Shown: in pieces, positions 1-12,394 of the stretch
How positions within the stretch are numbered: the stretch's first letter is position 1
How the letters are laid out: each line of letters starts with the position of its first letter
Assembly (NCBI GenBank): GCA_037176725.1
Contig: JAZBRS010000026.1
Span: 63,900,501 to 63,964,500 of the forward strand
Length of the DNA stretch: 64,000 nt
Reading direction: 5' to 3'
DNA from: Posidonia oceanica
Taxonomy: Eukaryota; Streptophyta; Magnoliopsida; Alismatales; Posidoniaceae
Position numbers and translations under genes: made by a program
Notes under the pieces: model-generated
Told to the model about the DNA's origin: nothing
The model's input: only the letters and a program-made list of their open reading frames with translations
Databases searched by the model: none

Positions 1-192
1 CGGAAGAGAGACAGAGAGGAAGAGAAGGAAATGGAGGAAGAACCCAACTACAGCTCCTCGTGAGCTTTCTCATATGTATAAACTCTGAAGTGTTACAGTT
101 ACAACAGAAGTCTCTCTTTAACCAATACAAACATGACACATGGATTCTGTTGTAACCAACATAATAGATTTCCTTAAGCCTATACATTAGCA
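1..192 (-). repeat. 3' LTR of the copia element, truncated by the window edge
   Basis: Matches the LTR at 4533-4732 over nearly its whole length, including the stretch around ctttaaccaatacaaacatg. About 26 bp at the U5 end are outside the window. On the minus strand it starts TGCTAATG, against TGTTAATG in the other copy. A 19-bp stretch near position 50-75 is absent from the partner LTR. Confidence 0.9.
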
Positions 193-205
193 TTCCCCCC
201 GCAAA
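193..205 (-). other. Polypurine tract of the copia element
   Basis: On the minus strand a G-rich tract (TTTGCGGGGGGAA) directly abuts the LTR start TGCTAATG. This is the expected place and composition for the plus-strand primer of reverse transcription. Confidence 0.8.
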
Positions 206-290
206 CTCATGGTGAAGGAATCACATGGAGTTTGATTTTGAACTTCAAAAAAGAAGACTTAGTTAAGGCTTTCGTCAGGAAATCAGCAAT

Positions 291-707
291 CTACTGTCGA
301 GTAAGAACAAATTGGACTTGAAGATCTTTCTTAAAAACCTTTTCTCGAACATAGTGGAAATCTATTTCCACATGCTTCATTCTGGAAAGAAAAACTGGGC
401 TTGTTGTCAAATATAATGCACCAATATTATCACAGAAGGGTATTGGTGAATTCTTCAGAAAATGACCCAACTCTGAACACAAGGATTGTATCCACTTAAC
501 TTCAGCAACGACATTAACTATTGCACGGAACTTTGATTCAGTGGAAGATCTAGCAACAGTTTGCTGCTTCTTTGATGACCGTGATATTGGATTACTCCTA
601 AAATATACTACATAGCAAGTGGTCAACCTTCTATCATCAGGACAAGAAGCATAATCTGCATCTAAGAACACTTTGAGAGACATGTCACATTGATCAGAAA
701 GAAACAA
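291..707 (-). pseudogene. Copia RNase H domain
   Basis: A 138-codon open stretch with the copia RNase H signature: an FLDADYAS start (first catalytic Asp), the SRSSKKQQTVARSSTES block (Glu in STES) and a later CDN (third acidic residue). It removes the RNA strand during reverse transcription. It is the C-terminal part of the polyprotein and is followed by the PPT. The stretch is open, but upstream parts of the same polyprotein are broken, so it is annotated as part of a dead gene. Confidence 0.85.
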
Positions 708-759
708 TCCATGAGTAATGGTCCCCCTTCATGTATCTAAGAACTCTTTTGAGAGCTGC

Positions 760-1850
760 CTAATGACTATTGGAAGGATTGTGCATCATTTGGTTCAATT
801 TGCTAACATAGAATGACACATCAAGTCGTGTCAAAGAAAGATACTGAAGACTCCCTACTAGATGTCGATACAACGTAGGATCAGAGAATGGATCAGAATG
901 ATTTCTTCTTAGTATTTCAGTAAAAGACATAGTAGTCACCACAAGTTTTACACCATCCAGCTTTGACTTGATCAATAGCTCTGTAATGTATTTCTGTTGT
1001 GATAGAAATAATCCTCCTCTAACTCTTTTGAGCTCCACTCCTAGAAAGTAATCTGGAAACCCCATGTCGTTTATGGGAAACATAGAGGCCAAAGAATCTA
1101 GGAGTTGAGTGACTACTAAAGAAATGCTGCCCATAACTAGAATATCATCTACATAAACTAGAAATTAAGTATATGCAAAAGGTGGTTGTTTTGTAAATGA
1201 ATAGAGAGGTATCTGTGCTGGATGTAGTAAAACCATGGTCTTGTAAGAACTCACTTAATTTGGTATACCATGCTCTGGGAGACTGCTTCAACCCATACAA
1301 AGATTTGTTAAGCTTACAAACATAATCTGGATGAATAAATCCGACTGGTTGAGACATAAAAACTTCCTCCAGCAAATCTCCATGCAAAAATGCATTTTGA
1401 ACATCCAATTGCCTCATATGCCATCCTTTTAAAATTGTAACAGATAATACTAAATGAATAGTGGTTGGTTTAGCAACAAGACTGAATGTGTCAAAGTAGT
1501 TAATCCCCTCTCTTTGGTTATATCCTTTAGTTCCTAACCTGGCTTTATATCTGTCCAACGAGCCATCTGCTTTCTGTTTAATTTTGTAAACCCATTTGCA
1601 CCCAATTACATTCATCCTAGGAGTTCTTGGTATTAACTCCCAAGTCTTTGTTTTCATAAGAGCATTGAATTCAGAAGCCATAGCCTCCTTCCAGCATGAA
1701 GATTTAGATGCATGAGTGTAGCATGTTGGTTTAGATTCATCACAAGCTGCTACAAACACCTCAGGTAATGGATGACACGTAGCATGAAAAGCCTTTTTAT
1801 TAAAGATACCATGCATAAATCTTGTCTGCATTACATCTGTTTGAACAGCT
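760..1850 (-). pseudogene. Copia reverse transcriptase, frame-broken
   Basis: The N-terminal half shows the copia blocks GCKWVYKIK, YKARLGTKGYNQ, LDVQNAFLHGDL and KSLYGLKQSPRAWY. The catalytic YVDD is intact at about 1141-1158, but it lies across an in-frame stop and frame change near 1145-1170 that separates it from the upstream palm. The thumb part (PDYFLGVELKR, LSQQKYITELL) follows at 760-1134. All RT blocks survive, yet no single frame encodes them. Confidence 0.88.
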
Positions 1851-2395
1851 GAACCAGTAGCACAAATTTTTCCAGGATCTATTGAAGGATTTAAAAACTT
1901 TGAAATATCAGTTGTTGATTGATCAAGAGGAATTGGAGTAGGAGAGATTGAGATAGAAGGAACTAAACCAAATGAGGCTAAGACAGGAAGAACGTCATTA
2001 GGGGGAATTGAATTAGAAGGACTTGAACCAGGAAGAACCAATGTAAAGGGAACTGAGACAGAAGGAACTAAATTAGAAGGCACTGAACCAAGAAGAGCTT
2101 TATCAGAAGGAACTGAGGTAGAAGGTTCTGAAGTAGAATTTGTCATAGAAGGACTTGAATTAGGAAGTGAAATAGAAGAAATGGAATTAGAAATTGAATG
2201 AGTTGTTGTTCTAGGAATATATGATGGAACAACAATAGTGGTAGAAGAAGAATTAGAATTAGAAGAAGAATTAACTAATGAAGTTGATAGAAAATTAAGG
2301 AAAACTATTCTCATCAAATACAACATGTCTAGCAACAATCAACTTTTTAGTTGCCAGATTATAACACTTGTATGCATGATGAGATAGACTATATC
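1850..2395 (-). pseudogene. Copia integrase-RT linker, Ser/Pro-rich imperfect repeats
   Basis: Between the integrase end and the RT start the frame encodes a low-complexity linker rich in Ser, Pro, Thr and Asn. It is built from degenerate short repeats of the type VPSNLVPSVSVP that read on DNA as variations of gaaggaactgaa. Copia polyproteins normally have a poorly conserved linker here; the repeat character is unusual but likely just replication slippage. Near 2340-2395 the integrase C-terminal motif (GYS..YKCYN) continues in another frame. Confidence 0.6.
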
Positions 2396-3465
2396 CTAAG
2401 AAAACATGTGGAAGAATCGAAAAACAAGTTTATGAGAATTATAAGGTGTGAGTAAAGGAAAACACTTACACCCAAACACTTTTAAAAATTTATATTCTGG
2501 TGATCTAGGAAATAATTTCTCTAAAGGAGATATGTTTCTAAGAAGAACAGAGGGAAGCAAATTAATAAGATAAGCTATAGATTGGAAAACATGTACCCAC
2601 AACTTTAGAGGAACTCCACTATGAGTAATCAAAGCCAAAGCAGTTTCTATAAGGTGCCTATTGTTCCTCTCAACACACCCATTTTGCTCTAGTGTATATG
2701 GAACACTAATCCTGTGGGATATTCTTAACTCTTTGAACTTTTCATAAAGTTTTCGATACTCACCTCCCCAATCTAAATGAAGAGCTTTAATTTCAGGATT
2801 AAATTGCACTTCCACCCATTGTCTAAATTGCATGAAGACTTGATAAACTTGGGATTTGAGTACCAATGGGAATATCCACACAAATCTGCTATAGTCATTA
2901 ATAAATGATACACGGTATTTATAACCATCTGAAGACATAATTAGAGAAGTCCATACTTCTGAAAAGATGATCTCAAATGGTTTATTACTGATAGAACCAG
3001 TACAGTATAGGGGTTGTCAATGACTCTTAGCTTGAAGACAAGAATCACACAGAGAATCAGACTTATTCTTGCTAAATGGTATATGAAAAGAAGATAAAAT
3101 TCTACTGACGATTGTAGAATTTGCATGTCCAAGTATTGAATGCCAGGTACTAAAGGTTACTTTCTCAGCTGAGTATGAAGAAATTTTACCAGAGATTGAT
3201 TTCTCAAATCCAACCAATGGTAGCTCATACTGACCATCCTTAAGTGTGCCTTGGAGTAGAATTTTCCCCAGCCGTGGATCCTTGACATAAACATGATGAG
3301 GGTGAAATTCTAGGCATACACCATTATGAAAAGTAAATTTATGAACTAATAATAGATTCTTAGTAATGGTTGGTACATGCAGGATATCTTTAAGAATGAA
3401 TGGACCACTAGATGAAGAAAATTTAGCCGAACTAATATTAGAGATGGAAAGACCAATACCATTTC
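2396..3465 (-). pseudogene. Copia integrase with upstream half of protease/pre-integrase
   Basis: Reading from high to low coordinates: the C-terminal half of the protease region (QVRVGNG near 3465), the GAG-pre-integrase zinc-binding H..H..C..C motif (WHSILGHA, CDSC at 3017-3217), then the DDE core at 2396-2938 with Asp in FINDYSRF, Asp in HLDWGGEY and Glu in NGCVERNNR. Integrase joins the cDNA to the host chromosome. Residues at two normally fixed positions are changed (Trp after the second Asp, Cys before VER). A stop lies near 3017, between the pre-integrase domain and the core. Confidence 0.88.
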
Positions 3466-3470
3466 CAACT

Positions 3471-4451
3471 CTAACTTGCTATGTTGACAGAGGGTATGGC
3501 ATGATTATATCTTTGGTAACAAGTCAAGGCTGAATGATTTAGTCTTCCACAAATTTGACATTGCACCCCTACTACTGATTGTTTATCACCATTTCTACCT
3601 CCATGATTTCCTCTACCTCTACCATTCTCTTCATATTGGCCTCCTCTACCAAAGCGACCACCTCCTCTAAATCTCCCTCTGCCTCTATTTCCGAAATTAT
3701 TTTTTCCTTCATTTGCCACAAAATTTGCAGAGATATCAATCTTAGGTTGATTCCTTATAAGTCTTTGTTCATGACTTAGAAAAAGACCAATCAATTCATT
3801 ATAGCAGATAGGAGTAATTCTGGCTGTTACTGATGCTACAATAGGATCCAACTCGGAATCCAAACCGTTTAGTATAGACAAAACCAGATCATCATTATCA
3901 ACATTACATCCTGCAGCTATAAGACTAACAGCAAGGCTCTTTGCATGATGCACAAATTCGGCAATCGATTTTTCTCCCTTTTTAAGAGTGCTTAACTCAG
4001 ATTTGTATTAAAAAATTCGAGCTCGAGATTGTGTAGCAAAATATTTTTCAAGAAACATCCATACATCTTTAGAGGCGGTCAAACCAACCAATTCGGATCC
4101 AATTTCTTTAGATACAGAAGAAACGAACAAACTCAAAACAAGTTGATCCATTCTATGCCATAGAAGATAATCAGGATTTGAGCGAATACCTGAGTTTTCA
4201 ACTTTAGAAATCTTGATCAATGGAGATGGACTGATATATGAATCATCTACAGTCCCCATCAAATCATAAGCATTAAGAAGAGGAACAAATTGTAATCTCC
4301 ATAATGCATAGTTAGAGGCTGTGAGCTTGTGCGAAACACTACTTTGAATAGCTGATGGAGGAATGCTACCAGAAAACGTTGAACCAGAATCAAAAGAAAA
4401 ACCTAATCCAGACGAGTTGGAAGGTGTATCAGACATTGCTGCACTAGACAC
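3471..4451 (-). pseudogene. Copia gag with CCHC zinc knuckle
   Basis: Starts at 4451, 68 bp after the PBS. The N-terminal half carries the copia gag pattern KLTASNYALWRLQ. A single in-frame stop at about 4008 (TAA where a Gln codon is usual) splits the frame. The second half ends with a Gly/Arg-rich stretch and one zinc knuckle C-X2-C-X4-H-X4-C (CQICGRLNHSALTC). The frame then stops 3471, and the protease DSGA active-site block that should follow is not found; the sequence jumps to the later QVRVGNG block. This indicates an internal deletion. Confidence 0.88.
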
Positions 4452-4519
4452 CAGAACACCACTGATCGATCTTCTTAAAAAAAATTCAATTTCTTCACCA
4501 TGAATAGCAGATGCAGTAA

Positions 4520-4532
4520 GACTCTAATACCA
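4520..4532 (-). other. Primer binding site (initiator-Met tRNA type)
   Basis: On the minus strand TGGTATTAGAGTC follows the LTR end directly. It matches the canonical plant copia PBS TGGTATCAGAGC with one C-to-T difference. Confidence 0.88.
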
Positions 4533-4732
4533 TGTCAATATGCGAACCCAACAACAGAATTGGAAGAGAAATCGAGAGGAAGAGAAGCAAATCGAGGAAG
4601 AATCCAACTACACATATATAAACTCTGAAGTCTTGCAGTTACAATAGAATTCTCTCTTTAACCAATACAAACATGACACATGGATTCTGTTATAACTAAC
4701 ATAACAGATTTCCTTAAGCCTATACATTAACA
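4533..4732 (-). repeat. 5' LTR of the copia element (200 bp)
   Basis: Bounded by TG...CA on both strands: TGTCAATATG at the left, CATTAACA at the right. The PBS adjoins it on the left. Compared with the 3' LTR it shows several substitutions and one indel, so the insertion is not recent. Confidence 0.9.
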
Positions 4733-4869
4733 ATCCTGAACTCTTCGGCTAATTACCACAATGAGTAATTAATGAGCCTTAACATAACTAATTGGAATCC
4801 TAGGCTTTCAAAACATACAACTCAAAAACCATAGATGAATAATGAAATTATTTTATTAGGATCATTTAC

Positions 4870-5162
4870 CTACAAAATCGATTACGACACAACCGTCGGT
4901 GCACCTTCCGGTGGGATGATGGAAGTAAGTCTCACCGTAGGGTAACAGGCCGATGTTCGTGTAGTTGTAGCCCATGGTAAAGAGAAGATTGCCGGTGTCG
5001 GTCACGGAATCGCCGAAGTTGAACGTCGACGTGTAGCAACCTGTCAAGTCTGCCGTAGTGATTTTACCATCGGCAGCAGCTGCTAGGCAGACATCGATAA
5101 ACTAAGGAGGAAGTGATGAGTAAACAGAAACCAGGAAATAGCATCGGGGAGGAAGATTCCAT
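4870..5162 (-). pseudogene. GDSL esterase/lipase, first exon fragment
   Basis: The minus strand encodes the GDSL block I (FNFGDSVTDTGN; Ser is the nucleophile, Val replaces the usual Leu) followed by LPYGETYFHHPTGRCTDG and VIDFV, the conserved N-terminal part of plant SGNH/GDSL lipases. It ends at a splice donor (GTAG|GTAAAT at 4870/4869), where this family has its first intron. The start ATG at 5162 begins a hydrophobic signal-peptide-like stretch (FPGFCLLITSSLVY), but that frame differs by one base from the GDSL frame, so there is a frameshift around 5080-5100. The copia element begins 137 bp downstream, inside what would be intron 1; the remaining exons must lie left of the window, if they exist. 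Confidence 0.75.
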
Positions 5163-5725
5163 ATCGTCTTGTTGGTGGAACAACAAGTGAGGAGAAGGTA
5201 CAGTTGTGATCTGCTGCTGTGTTAACTTAATTGGCAGAAGAACGAGAACTATTTCGACCTTCAATTTTCTGACATGCACCGTGGGAGTTTACATTGCATG
5301 CGTTGCACCTGGCGATTAGCAAACATGCATGTATTGCACCGATAGTCGTGAGTAATGCATGGTCCTTGACCATTGATCGATGAATCATAAGTACTAAATG
5401 CGCAAACTGCACGTGTATGTGAAAGATGATGCTTGTACATATAAAACATTAGAAATATCTAAATGACAAATCCAATCTCATGTTGAATTGCATATGCCGA
5501 TAATAACCATTTAAAAAGAACCGCATATATTGATGATTACCAATACAAAGAATGAATATCGAAAGCTACAAATTGCATATGTTTGTTTCCAGTTTTACAA
5601 AATATATGATAATTTCCGCAAAGTGACTTTTAGCGAAAAAAATCTCAAAAAGTCGTTCTTTTTTCATTGGATTTAGATACCAAATACAAAAATTGTATCT
5701 CATTTTATCACAAACACAGACACAC

Positions 5726-5757
<32 letters not shown>

Positions 5758-6341
5758 GAGGAGGAAGACTTATCAAATGCAGGCGAATCGCATTACGCCC
5801 CGTAACTCCCACCCACAACTCCCTCCGACTATATCAATGTGGTTGCCCGATGTGATGTTTATGGGTGGACTGCATTGGATCAGCCCTCATATATAGAGTA
5901 ATGATCTAATAGGACTTCAACTTATAACATAAATAGAATCTAAATCCTCACCGTCCAATACCTAAAGCTATAACCAAATCTAAACCATACATTCCCAATC
6001 TAGTAGTTGTTTTTTTAAAGTTCTGAACTCATTAGGATTCAAATCCGTAAGCCTCCAACTAGAGTAATAGTCATGTATCAAATGAATTATACTTTGTTCG
6101 ATACCAAACTAATAGTTATGGTTTAAGATTTTAAAAAGAATCCCATGATAGTAGTTACGATTTAATAACTATTAAATGCCTCCTAAAAATTAGCAATGGT
6201 AGTTTCCAAAAATCCTTCCTCTCATTTTCCTTTTCCCCTTTGCATTTTCTTCTGCTTGAATCTTACTCCTTTCCCCATTGTCCATGTTAACGACGCCATC
6301 CACATGTTGTCCACGGCATAGTGACACCATTCACGACACAA
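5163..6341. other. Intergenic DNA upstream of the GDSL fragment
   Basis: AT-rich with no supportable coding region. It holds one microsatellite (5720-5757) and otherwise nothing recognised. Confidence 0.5.
5720..5757. repeat. Compound microsatellite (CA)n(TA)n(GA)n
   Basis: Consecutive runs of CA, TA and GA dinucleotides. Confidence 0.95.
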
Positions 6342-7850
6342 TGTGTAACGATCCTCCAGTCGTTACCACTCAAATCTAGCTACATTTTTTTTAATTTTTT
6401 CTATCAATTACACTAATTCGAAAACTAATCTAAGCATATACTATAAAGCATAATTAACGGGAAATAAATCTAAAATTGCTTACTTACCTAGAATCCTTGA
6501 TGTGTGGCAGCGTGACTCCTTTCTATGTGCACTAGTAAGAAAATAGCTCCTAACCTGCACCTATGAAAATACCAAAAACAAAGCACACATGAGTGACCAC
6601 TCAAAACGGTCACCCAGCACACATCCCACCTAAATACACACCAAAACCACTCGGCAAACAACGCCGAGGAACCAGACGTAACCACGCCAAAAGTAGCCAA
6701 CCACAGGCATCACACTTGGATGCCACAAAACCACAACAGGATAACTCACTATTGCCTAGCAGGTAGCAAATCCTTTAAAACATATCTTTTAAAACTATTT
6801 TCTCTTGCTTTCAAACCAAAATCATATGCAAACTTTCAAAACCTTTATGCACACTTGAAATGGCTACTCCTACCAAATCAAGTCCGAAACCACACACACA
6901 ACCACCAAAACAAGCACAGAGCTTCTGCTCAGAAAAACACATGGTCCACTTTAGACCAGAAACCAACCATCGAGTCAATACTTAGAAAACACGGTCTTCT
7001 CTAGACTAGAGCCTGGTTTCCTGAATCAAAGCTCAGCAAAACCACAACCACACAAGCACTGGCCACAAGCAGCCATCGAAGCGCACTGCACTGTCATAGA
7101 CAGGGCGCACCTATCCGTCCCGAAGTCCAACCTCATCGGCAGGACCCACAACATGTCGTGTTGTCCGACGCCAAGCAACCAACACTGACTACAAGCCGTC
7201 CATCGAGGAGCGACCACGATGTCTGCACTGCCACGAACAAGCCACCCTGTGGAGGGGCAAGTCCATCCCGGCAACCTACCTCCTCGGTAGGACCCTCGCA
7301 AGGCTAACCACACAAGAAAGTCACTCACCCTCCTCGGACAAGCTATCCTCTCCCAGGGCAAACCATAGGATACACCCTCTCGACATCCTAGCCTCAATGC
7401 CCAAACCCCTGGAGGCTCCTCACCCCCTAGGCTCTGTCAGCACCCACAAGTTCCAGTACCCGTAGCAACTAGCGTATCATGTCCAGCTACACAAAGGTAT
7501 CATATCCCTTGGGTCCGCTGCCACGATACCACCAAGTACGGACGGTACCTCGACCTACGGACCTCAGCTTCGACTTCGTGAACGACAATCCAAGAGTATC
7601 ATACCTCAAGGATCCGACGAACACTTGCCTACCGCCTCTTAGTCTCAAGACAACCAAAAAACACCAGAAAATACTTTTCAAAATCTTTGCAAAACTATGC
7701 ATTTCCTTTCCAAGACTCTCTTGGAAAACTATTTCAAAATCCATTTCAAATAACATCTCAAAGCACCACAAAACGCTGTAACGCCCTCGGTGCCACAAAC
7801 TAGCATTAAATTATCCATAACAATTTAACAAATAAATATCTTACCAAAAA
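6342..7850. mobile_element. Probable LTR-retrotransposon LTR remnant
   Basis: A C-rich, repeat-like block with the sequence style of Ty3/gypsy LTRs. Two LTR-start-like motifs TGTAACG occur, at 6342 and about 7774, and no gene is supported within. The open frames in it are short and lack any domain. The orientation and family cannot be settled; a pair of bordering LTRs with target duplications was not found. Confidence 0.3.
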
Positions 7851-8112
7851 CTTACAGGAATATTATATAGTGTCTTTTTGAGATCTTTGAATCGTACTAT
7901 AGTGTTATATGCCAAAGAAAAGAAAATGAAGAAGAAGAAGCAAAAGAGATTTCTCCTTTGATTTTTTCCCAAAACACAACAATGAAATATATAAAGGAGA
8001 GTAGACACATTGTAGGTCAATACTATTATCAGTACAAAAGAAAACCACACAATCGTTGAGAATACACATAATGATAGAGTAAATAATATATTAAAAGGTA
8101 TTAAAAGATGTT

Positions 8113-9800
8113 TTGAATTCGATAATTAAAGTTAAAACCAGACAACTCATCTTTCCATGCGTGCTTCAACCAAACAACATCCTATACACAGAGTACTTCG
8201 AGGAGAAGTTCATCAAGGACAAGCGCATTATGTTGCATGATCTTCTAGAAAATCTCTCTAGGAGAAAGAACAAGAATCCAGAATTTGACAAGGAGTTAGA
8301 ATCAAGGATCAAGGAGGTCATACCTGAGTTGGAGGAGCCACCAACCAAGCGAGTAAGAAAGAAGAAAATCTTTGGATCTAATTTCATCACTTATAGCATA
8401 GAAGGTGATCCACAAAGCTTCAAGGAAACAATGCAATCTAGAGATGCAGCATTCTAGCAAGATGCAATTCAAGATGAGTAGGACTCAATAATGGCTAACA
8501 ACATATGGGTGTTGGTAGATCTACCTGATAGTTCAAAATTAATTGGCTGCAAATGAGTCTTCAAGAAGAAGATGTTGGTTGATGATTCAGTGGACAAATA
8601 CGAGACTAGACTGGTTGCTAAAGGACTTACACGGAAGGAAGGTACCATTATTTCAATACCTATTTTCTAGCACCCATTTGTTTATTGATTGTAGAGGCTA
8701 CAATACAGAAGTTGGTGATACATCAGATGGATGTAAAAACTACAATCTAAAATGATTCAGCCTGAAAGGCTCATAGTCAAAGGGACTAGAAAGGAAGGTA
8801 TGTAAATTGATTAGATCTCTATATGGACTAAAGCAAACTCTCAAGATGTGGTGTGAGAAATTTGACAAAGTGATCAAGTCAAATGGCTACGAAGTCAGTG
8901 ATGCTGACAAGTGTGTTTATACAAAATTTACTAATAAACGAGGAGTCATCATATGTCTTTATATAGATAATATGCTTATATTTGGTACTGACATAGAGGC
9001 TCTGAAAGATACAAAAAATTTTCTTTCATCCAAACTTAGCATAAAGAATATGAGACTTGCAAATGTGATTTTGGGGATCAAGATAGTGAGGACTACAAAG
9101 GAATTTGTCTTGACACAGTTTCATTATATTGAGAATGTACTTATGAAGTACAAGTATCTGACTTGGAAATAGTATACACGTCGTATGACTATGTGCACAA
9201 GTTAGAGGAAAATAGTGGGAAAGTTGTATGACATCTAGAGTATCCCAAAGTTGTTAGAAGTCTCATGTATGCAATAAAATGCACTAGGCCAAACATAGCA
9301 TTTTTTGTGAGCAGGTTCACTAAGAATCCAAGCGAGGAGCACATTAGATTACTATAGAGAAGATAATGGCTTACCTTAAATGAAACATGCATTATGCTCT
9401 ACACTTTGACTGACTATCCTGCTGTGATAGAAGGATACTCATATGCAAGTTGGGGAGGAGAGAGATGGAACATCCACAGGTTGATTTGTTTTTCTACTTG
9501 GTGGAGCTTCTATATTGTGGAAGTCGAAGAAGTAGAGTGTCATCTCAAAATCCTTCATAGAATCTAAGTTTCATGCATTTGCGGTCATAGCCAAGGAAGC
9601 AGAGTATCTCAAAGCTATTGTTTGATTTTCCACCATTCAGAGAAAGAATATCGGACATTGTTGTCTCTTGTGACAATCAAGCGGCTATGACAGCTGTTGG
9701 TAATTATTTGTACAACAGATGGACCATGCAGATCCACCATGCACATAAGGGGTGTGATCACGGTGATCAGCGTAAGATTGTATGATTTCTCGAAGGACAA
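8113..9800 (+). pseudogene. Decayed Ty1/copia pol (Tork-like), RT and RNase H
   Basis: In order: a charged linker (PPTKRVRKKK); the RT entry block with MANNIWVLVDLP and IGCK.VFKKK; LVAKGLTRKEG; SLYGLKQTLKMWCEKFD; the catalytic box as YIDN (second Asp to Asn) in CLYIDNMLIFGT; then RNase H remnants (GGASILWKSKK, ESKFHAF) and a CDNQAA-like block near 9680. Numerous stops and shifts, and a missing central palm (no LDVKTAFLNG block), make it a clear pseudogene. No LTRs were identified. The SIxxNxTWxLVDLP style and YVDDMLIFGT box point to the Tork lineage, by inference. Confidence 0.82.
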
Positions 9801-12394
9801 GAAGGTGACTAATCGTGTATTTCAAAAGGATCGAAGTTTGACTCTGGTGTTTGTCTACGAGGAGTGGACACGAAGGCGTTTCAACGATGGTTATTTTGTA
9901 ATTGGTTGCGAGTGCAGGCATTGCGACTATTCCTCGTTAGTACTTAGGAGCGATTTAGCTACAACTCGTTGCACTATAGAGGCTGAATAACACTTTAAGC
10001 GTCGGTGTTTGATAACACCCTAGCGGAGGACGTAGATAATCTTCAACATCAAGGGCTTTTTGTCATATACGAGTAAGATTTCTTTATATTCTCTGAAAAA
10101 TTTATTTCTACATAAATTCTATTTTACATGTTATTTACATTTCTATTATAATTAATCGTTTTAATTTATGCCCTACAGCTCCACTTACCTCACATACTTG
10201 TTAGATAGCATCAATTATGCATGTAGCTTCTGTCACTGCTCCACGTGCGGCTACAGTTGTTCCTGCAATTCACCACGGTGTTACGGGAAATGCATTTCTT
10301 TGACGTGGCGATGATAACTGATCTGGATCCAACAGATAAAACATGCCGATTTCCCGTAATGATTGCGTATGGATCGAAGGCAGTACGAGCACAAAAGTTT
10401 TCTGCACGTTTTGCTAATTATTCTGGTAGAGAGTTTTGCTTTGCTTGTTTTTATAACGTTGTATTGGTAATTTGATTAGATTAAAAGAAAAAATGTACCT
10501 GACTGTTTTTGTCCCTTGCTAAGACGAAGAATGCACCTCCCCAATCCCAGTGTGACAAATGACTCAGTCGATGCTACCAAATATAACTAACTACGTTCTG
10601 GCTTATATACGTAATGTTGTCTTAACAGAACAGCTGCTAGCTAATTTCAATTTTTAATCAGATCAAGCACCTTATGTTGACAATGTTAGGATCAGCCACA
10701 ATAGGAAGCGATTCTTAATGTATCAGTATGATACACCAACTAACAATGATTAAGCAGAAATTGGTTGCAAAGCGCGGAAAGAAGTAAAATAGGCGACAAT
10801 AATTAATCTAAAACATGTAGTATTGTTGGACTTCCCAAAGCATCCGAAGAAAATTGGTGTTAACTTTCAGATCATGTGAATCACAGAGTTAACGCATGCA
10901 GGATGGTTCTCAGTGGCATAACTCCGTCTTTGTTTTATAGTAATAAAAGCATTAATTTCGATATTGTGAAATAGGATGAGCAAGCGATTAGTGAATAACT
11001 GCCTAACTAACCAGATTGTGTTCGTCATTTATTGCCCAATTTTTTTTCTGGAGGAAAAAAACATTCATAGGCAATGCACAAAAGTAACCTTTTATCTTTA
11101 CTGCTCATAACTATTGAACGCCCAATGGAAGAAAACCCGAGAGACCCATTTGTTCTCGCATGACTCACATCCCCATTTGTTCTAGCTAGCTGATGGAAAG
11201 AATGGGGGTGGATAAAATAAACTTTTGATATTTATCATTAATTCAAACATGTATGCCATGAGATTACAAATAAATAATTATAATTATTAGTGGATAGTTA
11301 TAATTTTATGAGATAATATCATGGATATCTTAGAATTTTCAAAAAATGAAGATACCCAGTTGACAACTAGCATCACTTTGATCTCCATTGAAGAATGGAA
11401 AATCTATAATAACTATGGTGTTATTTCATAAAATTGTAATTAATTATTAATAACTATAATTATTTATTTACAACTACAAATTTCATCATCTATTTGTTTG
11501 AATGAGTGGTCAAGACTGAAAGTTTTCGATATCCAACAAAATTTTTGAAACCATTGTAGGTACCGTAGACCCACCTTTAAATAATTAGTAGGAACCTTCA
11601 TCTAAAGAATTTTGTAAAAAAAGAAAAACAAAATAAAACCAATCTATGTAGTTGGGAAAGGAAGAGAAAATAGATTTGGTTAATTATTATGGTTAATCCA
11701 CCTACCATAGAACATGCATCTTTTAACAAATCACGCTTTTGACGTTTATACATGGGGTATCAGTAGATATTTGAAATTTGAAAATCTACATTCTAATTCT
11801 CAGATTTTTATCTGAAAAAACATTTCATATATGTTGATACATCCAATTTGAGAAAATTCATATCCAAAAAAATAACTATATTCGTAAAATATTTGCATTT
11901 GTATATATCCATATTTGAATCTGTCTAATGTATAAGTAATCAATTATCTTTACATATTTCTAGTTTTAAATTTATATTTTTATTTAAGTTTCACATATAA
12001 CATATAGTTAACTAATCTAATTAATAATATTTATTGTTTACATTTAACTATATTTAGGATATTTCAGAAAATTCAGATATTTGAAATCGAATGTTTAACT
12101 GATACAAATTCGAATTTATCCCTATTTAGTTTTTTGATTGGATACAGATGATATCTGAGTTAACATCTGTTTGGATGCGGATGAAAATTTTTAAATTCAA
12201 ATTCAAATATTAGGAGATTTACTTCGTATTTATTACGTTTACATCACTGTTTATACAACAATCTATCTAACAGCGAGCCATTCTTAATTGGAACCCAACT
12301 TCAACTCGGGCGTACCGAGTCTGTGACCTGGTTTTCCTAGGGTGTTAGAACCAAACCCGAACAATGCGTAGACCAGAGGAACGTCTTCGCTCTA
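9801..12394. other. AT-rich intergenic region upstream of the mTERF gene
   Basis: Very AT-rich between about 11200 and 12300, with no domain, RNA gene or transposon end that can be supported. The proximal promoter of the mTERF gene should lie in the last few hundred bases; no confident TATA element was chosen. Confidence 0.5.

Larger units (their letters stand above)
1..4732 (-). mobile_element. Ty1/copia LTR retrotransposon, nearly full length, inactive
   Basis: The element reads right to left: 5' LTR (4533-4732), PBS matching initiator-Met tRNA, gag, remnant protease, integrase, RT, RNase H, PPT, then a 3' LTR that runs off the window start. The order gag-INT-RT-RH defines Ty1/copia. The reading frame is broken by stops (for example near 4008 and 3471) and shifts (near 1145 and 2340), and the protease active-site part is missing, so it cannot be autonomous. 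The two LTRs are recognisably the same sequence with scattered differences. The base immediately right of the element begins atcct, the expected 5-bp target duplication; its partner lies left of the window. Family is certain; lineage within copia is not assigned. Confidence 0.93.

Noticed and set aside
10245..10475. 76-codon ORF downstream of the Tork relic
   Set aside because: No recognisable motif and biased composition; likely chance.
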